NCBI GenBank assembly: GCA_963575645.1
Contig: OY754475.1
Coordinates: 5,084,001-5,148,000, forward strand
Length of the DNA: 64,000 bases
DNA from: Xanthostigma xanthostigma
Taxonomy: Eukaryota > Arthropoda > Insecta > Raphidioptera > Raphidiidae
Reading direction: 5' to 3'
Shown here: in pieces, positions 1-12,900 of the stretch
Position numbering within the stretch: position 1 is the stretch's first letter
How the letters are laid out: the number at the start of each line of letters is the position of its first letter
Notes under the pieces: generated by a model
The model's input: only the letters and a program-made list of their open reading frames with translations
Databases searched by the model: none
What the model was told of the DNA's origin: nothing
Made by a program: the position numbers and the translations under genes

Positions 1-3000
1 CTTTTAGTTTCGGAGATATGGGCTATTATTTATATTTATTTGAGAAAAAGTAAAAAGCGCCGTAACTTTTAAACGACTAATGATACAGATGTGGGAGTAG
101 TCGGAATCGATTCAGCGCGGCTTTTTACATAAGAATAACCTCAGTTGAAAGTCGTATGAGAACATTATGACAGTGATTTTTGTGTTTTTTTAAAATCGGA
201 AAAAGTAAGAAGGGGGTACCCTTCTTACAAAATTGAAAAATTTTTGAAAAATAGATTCGTTTGATATTATGCATACTTATAGAAAAAGTCATTCTGAATC
301 GATTCCGACCACCCGCAACCTTGTATCTCTTTTGGTTTCGGAGATATAGCCATTTTAAAGTGTTTAATTTTTTTTACACTTTAAACCGTCATAGCGTCTA
401 AACTAACAGAGATACGAATGTGCGCTTGGTTCCATTCGATTCAGCGCACTTTTTTCTATAAGACACGTTACTATTAAGCATATCTAAAAAAATTATATAT
501 TTTGCCAAATATCGCAAATCTTTTCATGTTTTCATATCAGTTTTGCAAATCTGCAACTTTTTAAGACACTAAGCGACTTTTAGACCGTTTTATACTAACC
601 GAACCCATAGAAAATTTCAAGCTGAATCGATTCCGACTATCCGCAACCCAGTATAACTTTTAGTTTCGGAGATATGGGCCATTATTTATATTTATTTGAG
701 AGAAACTTAAAAGCACCGTAACTCTCAAACGACTAAAGATACAGATGTGGGAGTAGTCGGAATCGATTCAGCGCGGCTTTTTACATAAGAATAACCTCAG
801 TTGAAAGTCGTATGAGAACATTATGACAGTGATTTTTGTGTTTTTTTAAAATCGGAAAAAGTAAGAAGGGGGTACCCTTCTTACAAAATTGAAAAATTTT
901 TGAAAAATAGATTCGTTTGATATTATGCATACTTATAGAAAAAGTCATTCTGAATCGATTCCGACCACCCGCAACCTTGTATCTCTTTTGGTTTCGGAGA
1001 TATAGCCATTTTAAAGTGTTTAATTTTTTTTACACTTTAAACCGTCATAGCGTCTAAACTAACAGAGATACGAATGTGCGCTTGGTCCCATTCGATTCAG
1101 CGCACTTTTTTCTATAAGACACGTTACTATTAAGCATATCTAAAAAAATTATATATTTTGCCAAATATCGCAAATCTTTTCATGTTTTCATATCCGTTTT
1201 GCAAATTGCAACTTTTTAAGACACTAAGCGACTTTTAGACCGTTAGATACTAACCGAACCTATAGAAAATTTCAAGCTGAATCGATTCCGACTATCCGCA
1301 ACCCAGTATAACTTTTAGTTTCGGAGATATGGGCCATTATTTATATTTATTTGAGAAAAAGTAAAAAGTGCCGTAACTGTCAAACGACTAATGATACAGA
1401 TGTGGGAGTAGTCGGAATCGATTCAGCGCGGCTTTTTACATAAGAATAACCTCAGTTGAAAGTCGTATGAGAACATTATGACAGTGATTTTTGTGTTTTT
1501 TTAAAATCGGAAAAAGTAAGAAGGGGGTACCCTTCTTACAAAATTGAAAAATTTTTGAAAAATAGATTCGTTTGATATTATGCATACTTATAGAAAAAGT
1601 CATTCTGAATCGATTCCGACCACCCGCAACCTTGTATCTCTTTTCGTTTCGGAGATATAGCCATTTTAAAGTGTTTAAATTTTTTTACACTTTAAACCGT
1701 CATAGCGTCTAAACTAACAGAGATACGAATGTGCGCTTGGTCCCATTCGATTCAGCGCACTTTTTTCTATAAGACACGTTACTATTAAGCATATCTAAAA
1801 AAATTATATATTTTGCCAAATATCGCAAATCTTTTCATGTTTTCATATCAGTTTTGCAAATCTGCAACTTTTTAAGACACTAAGCGACTTTTAGACCGTT
1901 TTATACTAACCGAACCTATAGAAAATTTCAAGCTGAATCGATTCCGACTATCCGCAACCCAGTATAACTTTTAGTTTCGGAGATATGGGCCATTATTTAT
2001 ATTTATTTGAGAAAAAGTAAAAAGCGCCGTAACTTTTAAACGACTAATGATACAGATGTGGGAGTAGTCGGAATCGATTCAGCGCGGCTTTTTACATAAG
2101 AATAACCTCAGTTGAAAGTCGTATGAGAACATTATGACAGTGATTTTTGTGTTTTTTTAAAATCGGAAAAAGTAAGAAGGGGGTACCCTTCTTACAAAAT
2201 TGAAAAATTTTTGAAAAATAGATTCGTTTGATATTATGCATACTTATAGAAAAAGTCATTCTGAATCGATTCCGACCACCCGCAACCTTGTATCTCTTTT
2301 GGTTTCGGAGATATAGCCATTTTAAAGTGTTTAATTTTTTTTACACTTTAAACCGTCATAGCGTCTAAACTAACAGAGATACGAATGTGCGCTTGGTTCC
2401 ATTCGATTCAGCGCACTTTTTTCTATAAGACACGTTACTATTAAGCATATCTAAAAAAATTATATATTTTGCCAAATATCGCAAATCTTTTCATGTTTTC
2501 ATATCAGTTTTGCAAATCTGCAACTTTTTAAGACACTAAGCGACTTTTAGACCGTTTTATACTAACCGAACCCATAGAAAATTTCAAGCTGAATCGATTC
2601 CGACTATCCGCAACCCAGTATAACTTTTAGTTTCGGAGATATGGGCCATTATTTATATTTATTTGAGAGAAACTTAAAAGCGCCGTAACTCTCAAACGAC
2701 TAATGATACAGATGTGGGAGTAGTCGGAATCGATTCAGCGCGGCTTTTTACATAAGAATAACCTCAGTTGAAAGTCGTATGAGAACATTATGACAGTGAT
2801 TTTTGTGTTTTTTTAAAATCGGAAAAAGTAAGAAGGGGGTACCCTTCTTACAAAATTGAAAAATTTTTGAAAAATAGATTCGTTTGATATTATGCATACT
2901 TATAGAAAAAGTCATTCTGAATCGATTCCGACCACCCGCAACCTTGTATCTCTTTTCGTTTCGGAGATATAGCCATTTTAAAGTGTTTAAATTTTTTTAC

Positions 3001-5782
3001 ACTTTAAACCGTCATAGCGTCTAAACTAACAGAGATACGAATGTGCGCTTGGTCCCATTCGATTCAGCGCACTTTTTTCTATAAGACACGTTACTATTAA
3101 GCATATCTAAAAAAATTATATATTTTGCCAAATATCGCAAATCTTTTCATGTTTTCATATCAGTTTTGCAAATCTGCAACTTTTTAAGACACTAAGCGAC
3201 TTTTAGACCGTTTTATACTAACCGAACCTATAGAAAATTTCAAGCTGAATCGATTCCGACTATCCGCAACCCAGTATAACTTTTAGTTTCGGAGATATGG
3301 GCTATTATTTATATTTATTTGAGAAAAAGTAAAAAGCGCCGTAACTTTTAAACGACTAATGATACAGATGTGGGAGTAGTCGGAATCGATTCAGCGCGGC
3401 TTTTTACATAAGAATAACCTCAGTTGAAAGTCGTATGAGAACATTATGACAGTGATTTTTGTGTTTTTTTAAAATCGGAAAAAGTAAGAAGGGGGTACCC
3501 TTCTTACAAAATTGAAAAATTTTTGAAAAATAGATTCGTTTGATATTATGCATACTTATAGAAAAAGTCATTCTGAATCGATTCCGACCACCCGCAACCT
3601 TGTATCTCTTTTGGTTTCGGAGATATAGCCATTTTAAAGTGTTTAATTTTTTTTACACTTTAAACCGTCATAGCGTCTAAACTAACAGAGATACGAATGT
3701 GCGCTTGGTCCCATTCGATTCAGCGCACTTTTTTCTATAAGACACGTTACTATTAAGCATATCTAAAAAAATTATATATTTTGCCAAATATCGCAAATCT
3801 TTTCATGTTTTCATATCAGTTTTGCAAATCTGCAACTTTTTAAGACACTAAGCGACTTTTAGACCGTTTTATACTAACCGAACCTATAGAAAATTTCAAG
3901 CTGAATCGATTCCGACTATCCGCAACCCAGTATAACTTTTAGTTTCGGAGATATGGGCCATTATTTATATTTATTTGAGAAAAAGTAAAAAGCGCCGTAA
4001 CTTTTAAACGACTAATGATACAGATGTGGGAGTAGTCGGAATCGATTCAGCGCGGCTTTTTACATAAGAATAACCTCAGTTGAAAGTCGTATGAGAACAT
4101 TATGACAGTGATTTTTGTGTTTTTTTAAAATCGGAAAAAGTAAGAAGGGGGTACCCTTCTTACAAAATTGAAAAATTTTTGAAAAATAGATTCGTTTGAT
4201 ATTATGCATACTTATAGAAAAAGTCATTCTGAATCGATTCCGACCACCCGCAACCTTGTATCTCTTTTGGTTTCGGGGATATAGCCATTTTAAAGTGTTT
4301 AATTTTTTTTACACTTTAAACCGTCATAGCGTCTAAACTAACAGAGATACGAATGTGCGCTTGGTTCCATTCGATTCAGCGCACTTTTTTCTATAAGACA
4401 CGTTACTATTAAGCATATCTAAAAAAATTATATATTTTGCCAAATATCGCAAATCTTTTCATGTTTTCATATCAGTTTTGCAAATCTGCAACTTTTTAAG
4501 ACACTAAGCGACTTTTAGACCGTTTTATACTAACCGAACCCATAGAAAATTTCAAGCTGAATCGATTCCGACTATCCGCAACCCAGTATAACTTTTAGTT
4601 TCGGAGATATGGGCCATTATTTATATTTATTTGAGAGAAACTTAAAAGCACCGTAACTCTCAAACGACTAAAGATACAGATGTGGGAGTAGTCGGAATCG
4701 ATTCAGCGCGGCTTTTTACATAAGAATAACCTCAGTTGAAAGTCGTATGAGAACATTATGACAGTGATTTTTGTGTTTTTTTAAAATCGGAAAAAGTAAG
4801 AAGGGGGTACCCTTCTTACAAAATTGAAAAATTTTTGAAAAATAGATTCGTTTGATATTATGCATACTTATAGAAAAAGTCATTCTGAATCGATTCCGAC
4901 CACCCGCAACCTTGTATCTCTTTTGGTTTCGGAGATATAGCCATTTTAAAGTGTTTAATTTTTTTTACACTTTAAACCGTCATAGCGTCTAAACTAACAG
5001 AGATACGAATGTGCGCTTGGTCCCATTCGATTCAGCGCACTTTTTTCTATAAGACACGTTACTATTAAGCATATCTAAAAAAATTATATATTTTGCCAAA
5101 TATCGCAAATCTTTTCATGTTTTCATATCCGTTTTGCAAATTGCAACTTTTTAAGACACTAAGCGACTTTTAGACCGTTAGATACTAACCGAACCTATAG
5201 AAAATTTCAAGCTGAATCGATTCCGACTATCCGCAACCCAGTATAACTTTTAGTTTCGGAGATATGGGCCATTATTTATATTTATTTGAGAAAAAGTAAA
5301 AAGTGCCGTAACTCTCAAACGACTAATGATACAGATGTGGGAGTAGTCGGAATCGATTCAGCGCGGCTTTTTACATAAGAATAACCTCAGTTGAAAGTCG
5401 TATGAGAACATTATGACAGTGATTTTTGTGTTTTTTTAAAATCGGAAAAAGTAAGAAGGGGGTACCCTTCTTACAAAATTGAAAAATTTTTGAAAAATAG
5501 ATTCGTTTGATATTATGCATACTTATAGAAAAAGTCATTCTGAATCGATTCCGACCACCCGCAACCTTGTATCTCTTTTCGTTTCGGAGATATAGCCATT
5601 TTAAAGTGTTTAAATTTTTTTACACTTTAAACCGTCATAGCGTCTAAACTAACAGAGATACGAATGTGCGCTTGGTCCCATTCGATTCAGCGCACTTTTT
5701 TCTATAAGACACGTTACTATTAAGCATATCTAAAAAAATTATATATTTTGCCAAATATCGCAAATCTTTTCATGTTTTCATA
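1..5782. repeat. Satellite DNA array, left block (about 656-bp units)
   Basis: Head-to-tail tandem repeat seen directly: the phrase CTTTTAGTTTCGGAGATATG recurs at 1, 657, 1312, 1968 and so on, giving a period of 655-656 bp. Nearly nine units occupy this block and are almost identical. They differ by a recurring set of diagnostic variants (GGGCTATT or GGGCCATT, GGTTCC or GGTCCC, ATATCAG or ATATCCG, TTTTATAC or TTAGATAC). Each unit is itself a diverged dimer: CTGAATCGATTCCGAC followed by TTTCGGAGATAT occurs twice, about 328 bp apart (293 and 622). No unit holds a long open frame. The array starts before the window. The ninth unit is broken by the palindromic element at 5783. This could be pericentromeric or interstitial satellite; the sequence alone cannot decide. 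Confidence 0.97.
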
Positions 5783-6990
5783 TATTCAAAGCAATGGCAC
5801 GTCAATCCGGTGTCGGAGAGGCAACCGGATGGCGAGTGGTAATCTGGGCCTATGAGTGGTACAGAACCCCCTGGTAGCGGCCAAAGTGACCCCAAATGGA
5901 CGGGGGCGGCGATATGGGGGTGGGGCATAATCGAAAAATGTTTGAAAAGGCAACCGGATAAAAATGCGGTTGCATTGAAGGAAATACCCTAATTATATAA
6001 TAAATTTTTTTTGCCATCCGAAACACGCGGGCCGTTTTTGCACTAGCGAATAAAAAAAAAATAAAAAAAAAACTGAAAAGGCAACCGCTTCAAAATTAGT
6101 GAGCATACTTATTGACACCACCAAACGTTGGAAAAAAATTGCCATCCGATCCTGATGGGCAGTTTCGGAGAAACAACCCCTCAAAGTCGCCGAAAAACCC
6201 TTTTTTTCGATTTTTTCAACAATAAGTAAAAAAAACACACTAAAAATTGTTCAAATCGGATGGCATTCGAAATTTATACTGTCCTAAGTACAAATAACAG
6301 TGTGTATCAATGCCATCCGATTTCGATTAAATTTACCCCTATTTAGCCACCCCCAAAACTCATGAAAATAACAATTTTATGCAGCGTATGGCATTATTTT
6401 TCTTGTTATTGAGTTTTATGGGTTGGCTAAATAGGGGTAAATTTAATCAAAATCGGATGGCATTGATACACACTATTATTTGTACTTAGGACAGTATAAA
6501 TTTCGAATGCCATCCGATTTGAACAATTTTTAGTGTGTTTTTTTTACTTATTGTTGAAAAAATCGAAAAAAAGGGTTTTTCTGTGACTTTGAGGGGTTGT
6601 TTCTCCGAAACTACCCATCAGGATCGGATGGCAATTTTTTTCCAAAGTTTGGTGGTGTCAATAAGTATGCTCACTAATTTTGAAGCGGTTGCCTTTTCAG
6701 TTTTTTTTTTATTTTTTTTTTATTCGCTAGTGCAAAAACGGCCCGCGTGTTTCGGATGGCAAAAAAAATTTATTATATAATTAGGGTATTTCCTTCAATG
6801 CAACCGCATTTTTATCCGGTTGCCTTTTCAAACATTTTTCGATTTTGCCCCACCCCCATATCGCCGCCCCCGTCCATTTGGGGTCACTTTGGCCGCTACC
6901 AGGGGGTTCTGCACCACTCATAGGCCCAGATTACCACTCGCCATCCGGTTGCCTCTCCGACACCGGATTGACGTGCCATTGCTTTGAATA
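5783..6990. mobile_element. 1.2-kb palindromic (foldback) element inserted in a satellite unit
   Basis: The satellite phrase TTCATATCAGTTTTGC is split here. The element begins TATTCAAAGCAATGGCACG and ends with its reverse complement, CGTGCCATTGCTTTGAATA. The two arms (about 5783-6361 and 6411-6990) are complementary along almost their whole length, with only scattered differences, around a short central spacer near 6362-6410. A 3-bp ATA direct repeat flanks it (5780-5782 and 6991-6993), consistent with a target-site duplication. The motifs GCCATCCGA and GGTTGCC recur through both arms. No transposase frame is seen; the mirror-image 81-codon frames in the two arms are low-complexity products of the inverted repeat. 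It is probably a non-autonomous foldback DNA transposon. The superfamily is not recognised. Confidence 0.85.
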
Positions 6991-9900
6991 ATATCAGTTT
7001 TGCAAATCTGCAACTTTTTAAGACACTAAGCGACTTTTAGACCGTTTTATACTAACCGAACCTATAGAAAATTTCAAGCTGAATCGATTCCGACTATCCG
7101 CAACCCAGTATAACTTTTAGTTTCGGAGATATGGGCCATTATTTATATTTATTTGAGAAAAAGTAAAAAGCGCCGTAACTTTTAAACGACTAATGATACA
7201 GATGTGGGAGTAGTCGGAATCGATTCAGCGCGGCTTTTTACATAAGAATAACCTCAGTTGAAAGTCGTATGAGAACATTATGACAGTGATTTTTGTGTTT
7301 TTTTAAAATCGGAAAAAGTAAGAAGGGGGTACCCTTCTTACAAAATTGAAAAATTTTTGAAAAATAGATTCGTTTGATATTATGCATACTTATAGAAAAA
7401 GTCATTCTGAATCGATTCCGACCACCCGCAACCTTGTATCTCTTTTGGTTTCGGAGATATAGCCATTTTAAAGTGTTTAATTTTTTTTACACTTTAAACC
7501 GTCATAGCGTCTAAACTAACAGAGCTACGAATGTGCGCTTGGTTCCATTCGATTCAGCGCACTTTTTTCTATAAGACACGTTACTATTAAGCATATCTAA
7601 AAAAATTATATATTTTGCCAAATATCGCAAATCTTTTCATGTTTTCATATCAGTTTTGCAAATCTGCAACTTTTTAAGACACTAAGCGACTTTTAGACCG
7701 TTTTATACTAACCGAACCCATAGAAAATTTCAAGCTGAATCGATTCCGACTATCCGCAACCCAGTATAACTTTTAGTTTCGGAGATATGGGCCATTATTT
7801 ATATTTATTTGAGAAAAAGTAAAAAGTGCCGTAACTCTCAAACGACTAATGATACAGATGTGGGAGTAGTCGGAATCGATTCAGCGCGGCTTTTTACATA
7901 AGAATAACCTCAGTTGAAAGTCGTATGAGAACATTATGACAGTGATTTTTGTGTTTTTTTAAAATCGGAAAAAGTAAGAAGGGGGTACCCTTCTTACAAA
8001 ATTGAAAAATTTTTGAAAAATAGATTCGTTTGATATTATGCATACTTATAGAAAAAGTCATTCTGAATCGATTCCGACCACCCGCAACCTTGTATCTCTT
8101 TTCGTTTCGGAGATATAGCCATTTTAAAGTGTTTAAATTTTTTTACACTTTAAACCGTCATAGCGTCTAAACTAACAGAGATACGAATGTGCGCTTGGTC
8201 CCATTCGATTCAGCGCACTTTTTTCTATAAGACACGTTACTATTAAGCATATCTAAAAAAATTATATATTTTGCCAAATATCGCAAATCTTTTCATGTTT
8301 TCATATCAGTTTTGCAAATCTGCAACTTTTTAAGACACTAAGCGACTTTTAGACCGTTTTATACTAACCGAACCTATAGAAAATTTCAAGCTGAATCGAT
8401 TCCGACTATCCGCAACCCAGTATAACTTTTAGTTTCGGAGATATGGGCTATTATTTATATTTATTTGAGAAAAAGTAAAAAGCGCCGTAACTTTTAAACG
8501 ACTAATGATACAGATGTGGGAGTAGTCGGAATCGATTCAGCGCGGCTTTTTACATAAGAATAACCTCAGTTGAAAGTCGTATGAGAACATTATGACAGTG
8601 ATTTTTGTGTTTTTTTAAAATCGGAAAAAGTAAGAAGGGGGTACCCTTCTTACAAAATTGAAAAATTTTTGAAATATAGATTCGTTTGATATTATGCATA
8701 CTTATAGAAAAAGTCATTCTGAATCGATTCCGACCACCCGCAACCTTGTATCTCTTTTGGTTTCGGGGATATAGCCATTTTAAAGTGTTTAATTTTTTTT
8801 ACACTTTAAACCGTCATAGCGTCTAAACTAACAGAGATACGAATGTGCGCTTGGTTCCATTCGATTCAGCGCACTTTTTTCTATAAGACACGTTACTATT
8901 AAGCATATCTAAAAAATTATATATTTTGCCAAATATCGCAAATCTTTTCATGTTTTCATATCAGTTTTGCAAATCTGCAACTTTTTAAGACACTAAGCGA
9001 CTTTTAGACCGTTTTATACTAACCGAACCCATAGAAAATTTCAAGCTGAATCGATTCCGACTATCCGCAACCCAGTATAACTTTTAGTTTCGGAGATATG
9101 GGCCATTATTTATATTTATTTGAGAGAAACTTAAAAGCGCCGTAACTCTCAAACGACTAATGATACAGATGTGGGAGTAGTCGGAATCGATTCAGCGCGG
9201 CTTTTTACATAAGAATAACCTCAGTTGAAAGTCGTATGAGAACATTATGACAGTGATTTTTGTGTTTTTTTAAAATCGGAAAAAGTAAGAAGGGGGTACC
9301 CTTCTTACAAAATTGAAAAATTTTTGAAAAATAGATTCGTTTGATATTATGCATACTTATAGAAAAAGTCATTCTGAATCGATTCCGACCACCCGCAACC
9401 TTGTATCTCTTTTCGTTTCGGAGATATAGCCATTTTAAAGTGTTTAAATTTTTTTACACTTTAAACCGTCATAGCGTCTAAACTAACAGAGATACGAATG
9501 TGCGCTTGGTCCCATTCGATTCAGCGCACTTTTTTCTATAAGACACGTTACTATTAAGCATATCTAAAAAAATTATATATTTTGCCAAATATCGCAAATC
9601 TTTTCATGTTTTCATATCAGTTTTGCAAATCTGCAACTTTTTAAGACACTAAGCGACTTTTAGACCGTTTTATACTAACCGAACCTATAGAAAATTTCAA
9701 GCTGAATCGATTCCGACTATCCGCAACCCAGTATAACTTTTAGTTTCGGAGATATGGGCTATTATTTATATTTATTTGAGAAAAAGTAAAAAGCGCCGTA
9801 ACTTTTAAACGACTAATGATACAGATGTGGGAGTAGTCGGAATCGATTCAGCGCGGCTTTTTACATAAGAATAACCTCAGTTGAAAGTCGTATGAGAACA

Positions 9901-12900
9901 TTATGACAGTGATTTTTGTGTTTTTTTAAAATCGGAAAAAGTAAGAAGGGGGTACCCTTCTTACAAAATTGAAAAATTTTTGAAAAATAGATTCGTTTGA
10001 TATTATGCATACTTATAGAAAAAGTCATTCTGAATCGATTCCGACCACCCGCAACCTTGTATCTCTTTTGGTTTCGGAGATATAGCCATTTTAAAGTGTT
10101 TAATTTTTTTTACACTTTAAACCGTCATAGCGTCTAAACTAACAGAGATACGAATGTGCGCTTGGTCCCATTCGATTCAGCGCACTTTTTTCTATAAGAC
10201 ACGTTACTATTAAGCATATCTAAAAAAATTATATATTTTGCCAAATATCGCAAATCTTTTCATGTTTTCATATCCGTTTTGCAAATCTGCAACTTTTTAA
10301 GACACTAAGCGACTTTTAGACCGTTTTATACTAACCGAACCTATAGAAAATTTCAAGCTGAATCGATTCCGACTATCCGCAACCCAGTATAACTTTTAGT
10401 TTCGGAGATATGGGCCATTATTTATATTTATTTGAGAAAAAGTAAAAAGCGCCGTAACTTTTAAACGACTAATGATACAGATGTGGGAGTAGTCGGAATC
10501 GATTCAGCGCGGCTTTTTACATAAGAATAACCTCAGTTGAAAGTCGTATGAGAACATTATGACAGTGATTTTTGTGTTTTTTTAAAATCGGAAAAAGTAA
10601 GAAGGGGGTACCCTTCTTACAAAATTGAAAAATTTTTGAAAAATAGATTCGTTTGATATTATGCATACTTATAGAAAAAGTCATTCTGAATCGATTCCGA
10701 CCACCCGCAACCTTGTATCTCTTTTGGTTTCGGGGATATAGCCATTTTAAAGTGTTTAATTTTTTTTACACTTTAAACCGTCATAGCGTCTAAACTAACA
10801 GAGATACGAATGTGCGCTTGGTTCCATTCGATTCAGCGCACTTTTTTCTATAAGACACGTTACTATTAAGCATATCTAAAAAATTATATATTTTGCCAAA
10901 TATCGCAAATCTTTTCATGTTTTCATATCAGTTTTGCAAATCTGCAACTTTTTAAGACACTAAGCGACTTTTAGACCGTTTTATACTAACCGAACCCATA
11001 GAAAATTTCAAGCTGAATCGATTCCGACTATCCGCAACCCAGTATAACTTTTAGTTTCGGAGATATGGGCCATTATTTATATTTATTTGAGAGAAACTTA
11101 AAAGCACCGTAACTCTCAAACGACTAAAGATACAGATGTGGGAGTAGTCGGAATCGATTCAGCGCGGCTTTTTACATAAGAATAACCTCAGTTGAAAGTC
11201 GTATGAGAACATTATGACAGTGATTTTTGTGTTTTTTTAAAATCGGAAAAAGTAAGAAGGGGGTACCCTTCTTACAAAATTGAAAAATTTTTGAAAAATA
11301 GATTCGTTTGATATTATGCATACTTATAGAAAAAGTCATTCTGAATCGATTCCGACCACCCGCAACCTTGTATCTCTTTTGGTTTCGGAGATATAGCCAT
11401 TTTAAAGTGTTTAATTTTTTTTACACTTTAAACCGTCATAGCGTCTAAACTAACAGAGATACGAATGTGCGCTTGGTCCCATTCGATTCAGCGCACTTTT
11501 TTCTATAAGACACGTTACTATTAAGCATATCTAAAAAAATTATATATTTTGCCAAATATCGCAAATCTTTTCATGTTTTCATATCCGTTTTGCAAATTGC
11601 AACTTTTTAAGACACTAAGCGACTTTTAGACCGTTAGATACTAACCGAACCTATAGAAAATTTCAAGCTGAATCGATTCCGACTATCCGCAACCCAGTAT
11701 AACTTTTAGTTTCGGAGATATGGGCCATTATTTATATTTATTTGAGAAAAAGTAAAAAGTGCCGTAACTCTCAAACGACTAATGATACAGATGTGGGAGT
11801 AGTCGGAATCGATTCAGCGCGGCTTTTTACATAAGAATAACCTCAGTTGAAAGTCGTATGAGAACATTATGACAGTGATTTTTGTGTTTTTTTAAAATCG
11901 GAAAAAGTAAGAAGGGGGTACCCTTCTTACAAAATTGAAAAATTTTTGAAAAATAGATTCGTTTGATATTATGCATACTTATAGAAAAAGTCATTCTGAA
12001 TCGATTCCGACCACCCGCAACCTTGTATCTCTTTTCGTTTCGGAGATATAGCCATTTTAAAGTGTTTAAATTTTTTTACACTTTAAACCGTCATAGCGTC
12101 TAAACTAACAGAGATACGAATGTGCGCTTGGTCCCATTCGATTCAGCGCACTTTTTTCTATAAGACACGTTACTATTAAGCATATCTAAAAAAATTATAT
12201 ATTTTGCCAAATATCGCAAATCTTTTCATGTTTTCATATCAGTTTTGCAAATCTGCAACTTTTTAAGACACTAAGCGACTTTTAGACCGTTTTATACTAA
12301 CCGAACCTATAGAAAATTTCAAGCTGAATCGATTCCGACTATCCGCAACCCAGTATAACTTTTAGTTTCGGAGATATGGGCCATTATTTATATTTATTTG
12401 AGAAAAAGTAAAAAGCGCCGTAACTTTTAAACGACTAATGATACAGATGTGGGAGTAGTCGGAATCGATTCAGCGCGGCTTTTTACATAAGAATAACCTC
12501 AGTTGAAAGTCGTATGAGAACATTATGACAGTGATTTTTGTGTTTTTTTAAAATCGGAAAAAGTAAGAAGGGGGTACCCTTCTTACAAAATTGAAAAATT
12601 TTTGAAAAATAGATTCGTTTGATATTATGCATACTTATAGAAAAAGTCATTCTGAATCGATTCCGACCACCCGCAACCTTGTATCTCTTTTGGTTTCGGA
12701 GATATAGCCATTTTAAAGTGTTTAATTTTTTTTACACTTTAAACCGTCATAGCGTCTAAACTAACAGAGATACGAATGTGCGCTTGGTCCCATTCGATTC
12801 AGCGCACTTTTTTCTATAAGACACGTTACTATTAAGCATATCTAAAAAAATTATATATTTTGCCAAATATCGCAAATCTTTTCATGTTTTCATATCCGTT

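Noticed and set aside
5993-6780. Two identical-looking 81-codon frames in opposite orientation
   Set aside because: They are mirror copies created by the palindromic element, are rich in Phe/Lys from homopolymers, and have no domain or promoter.
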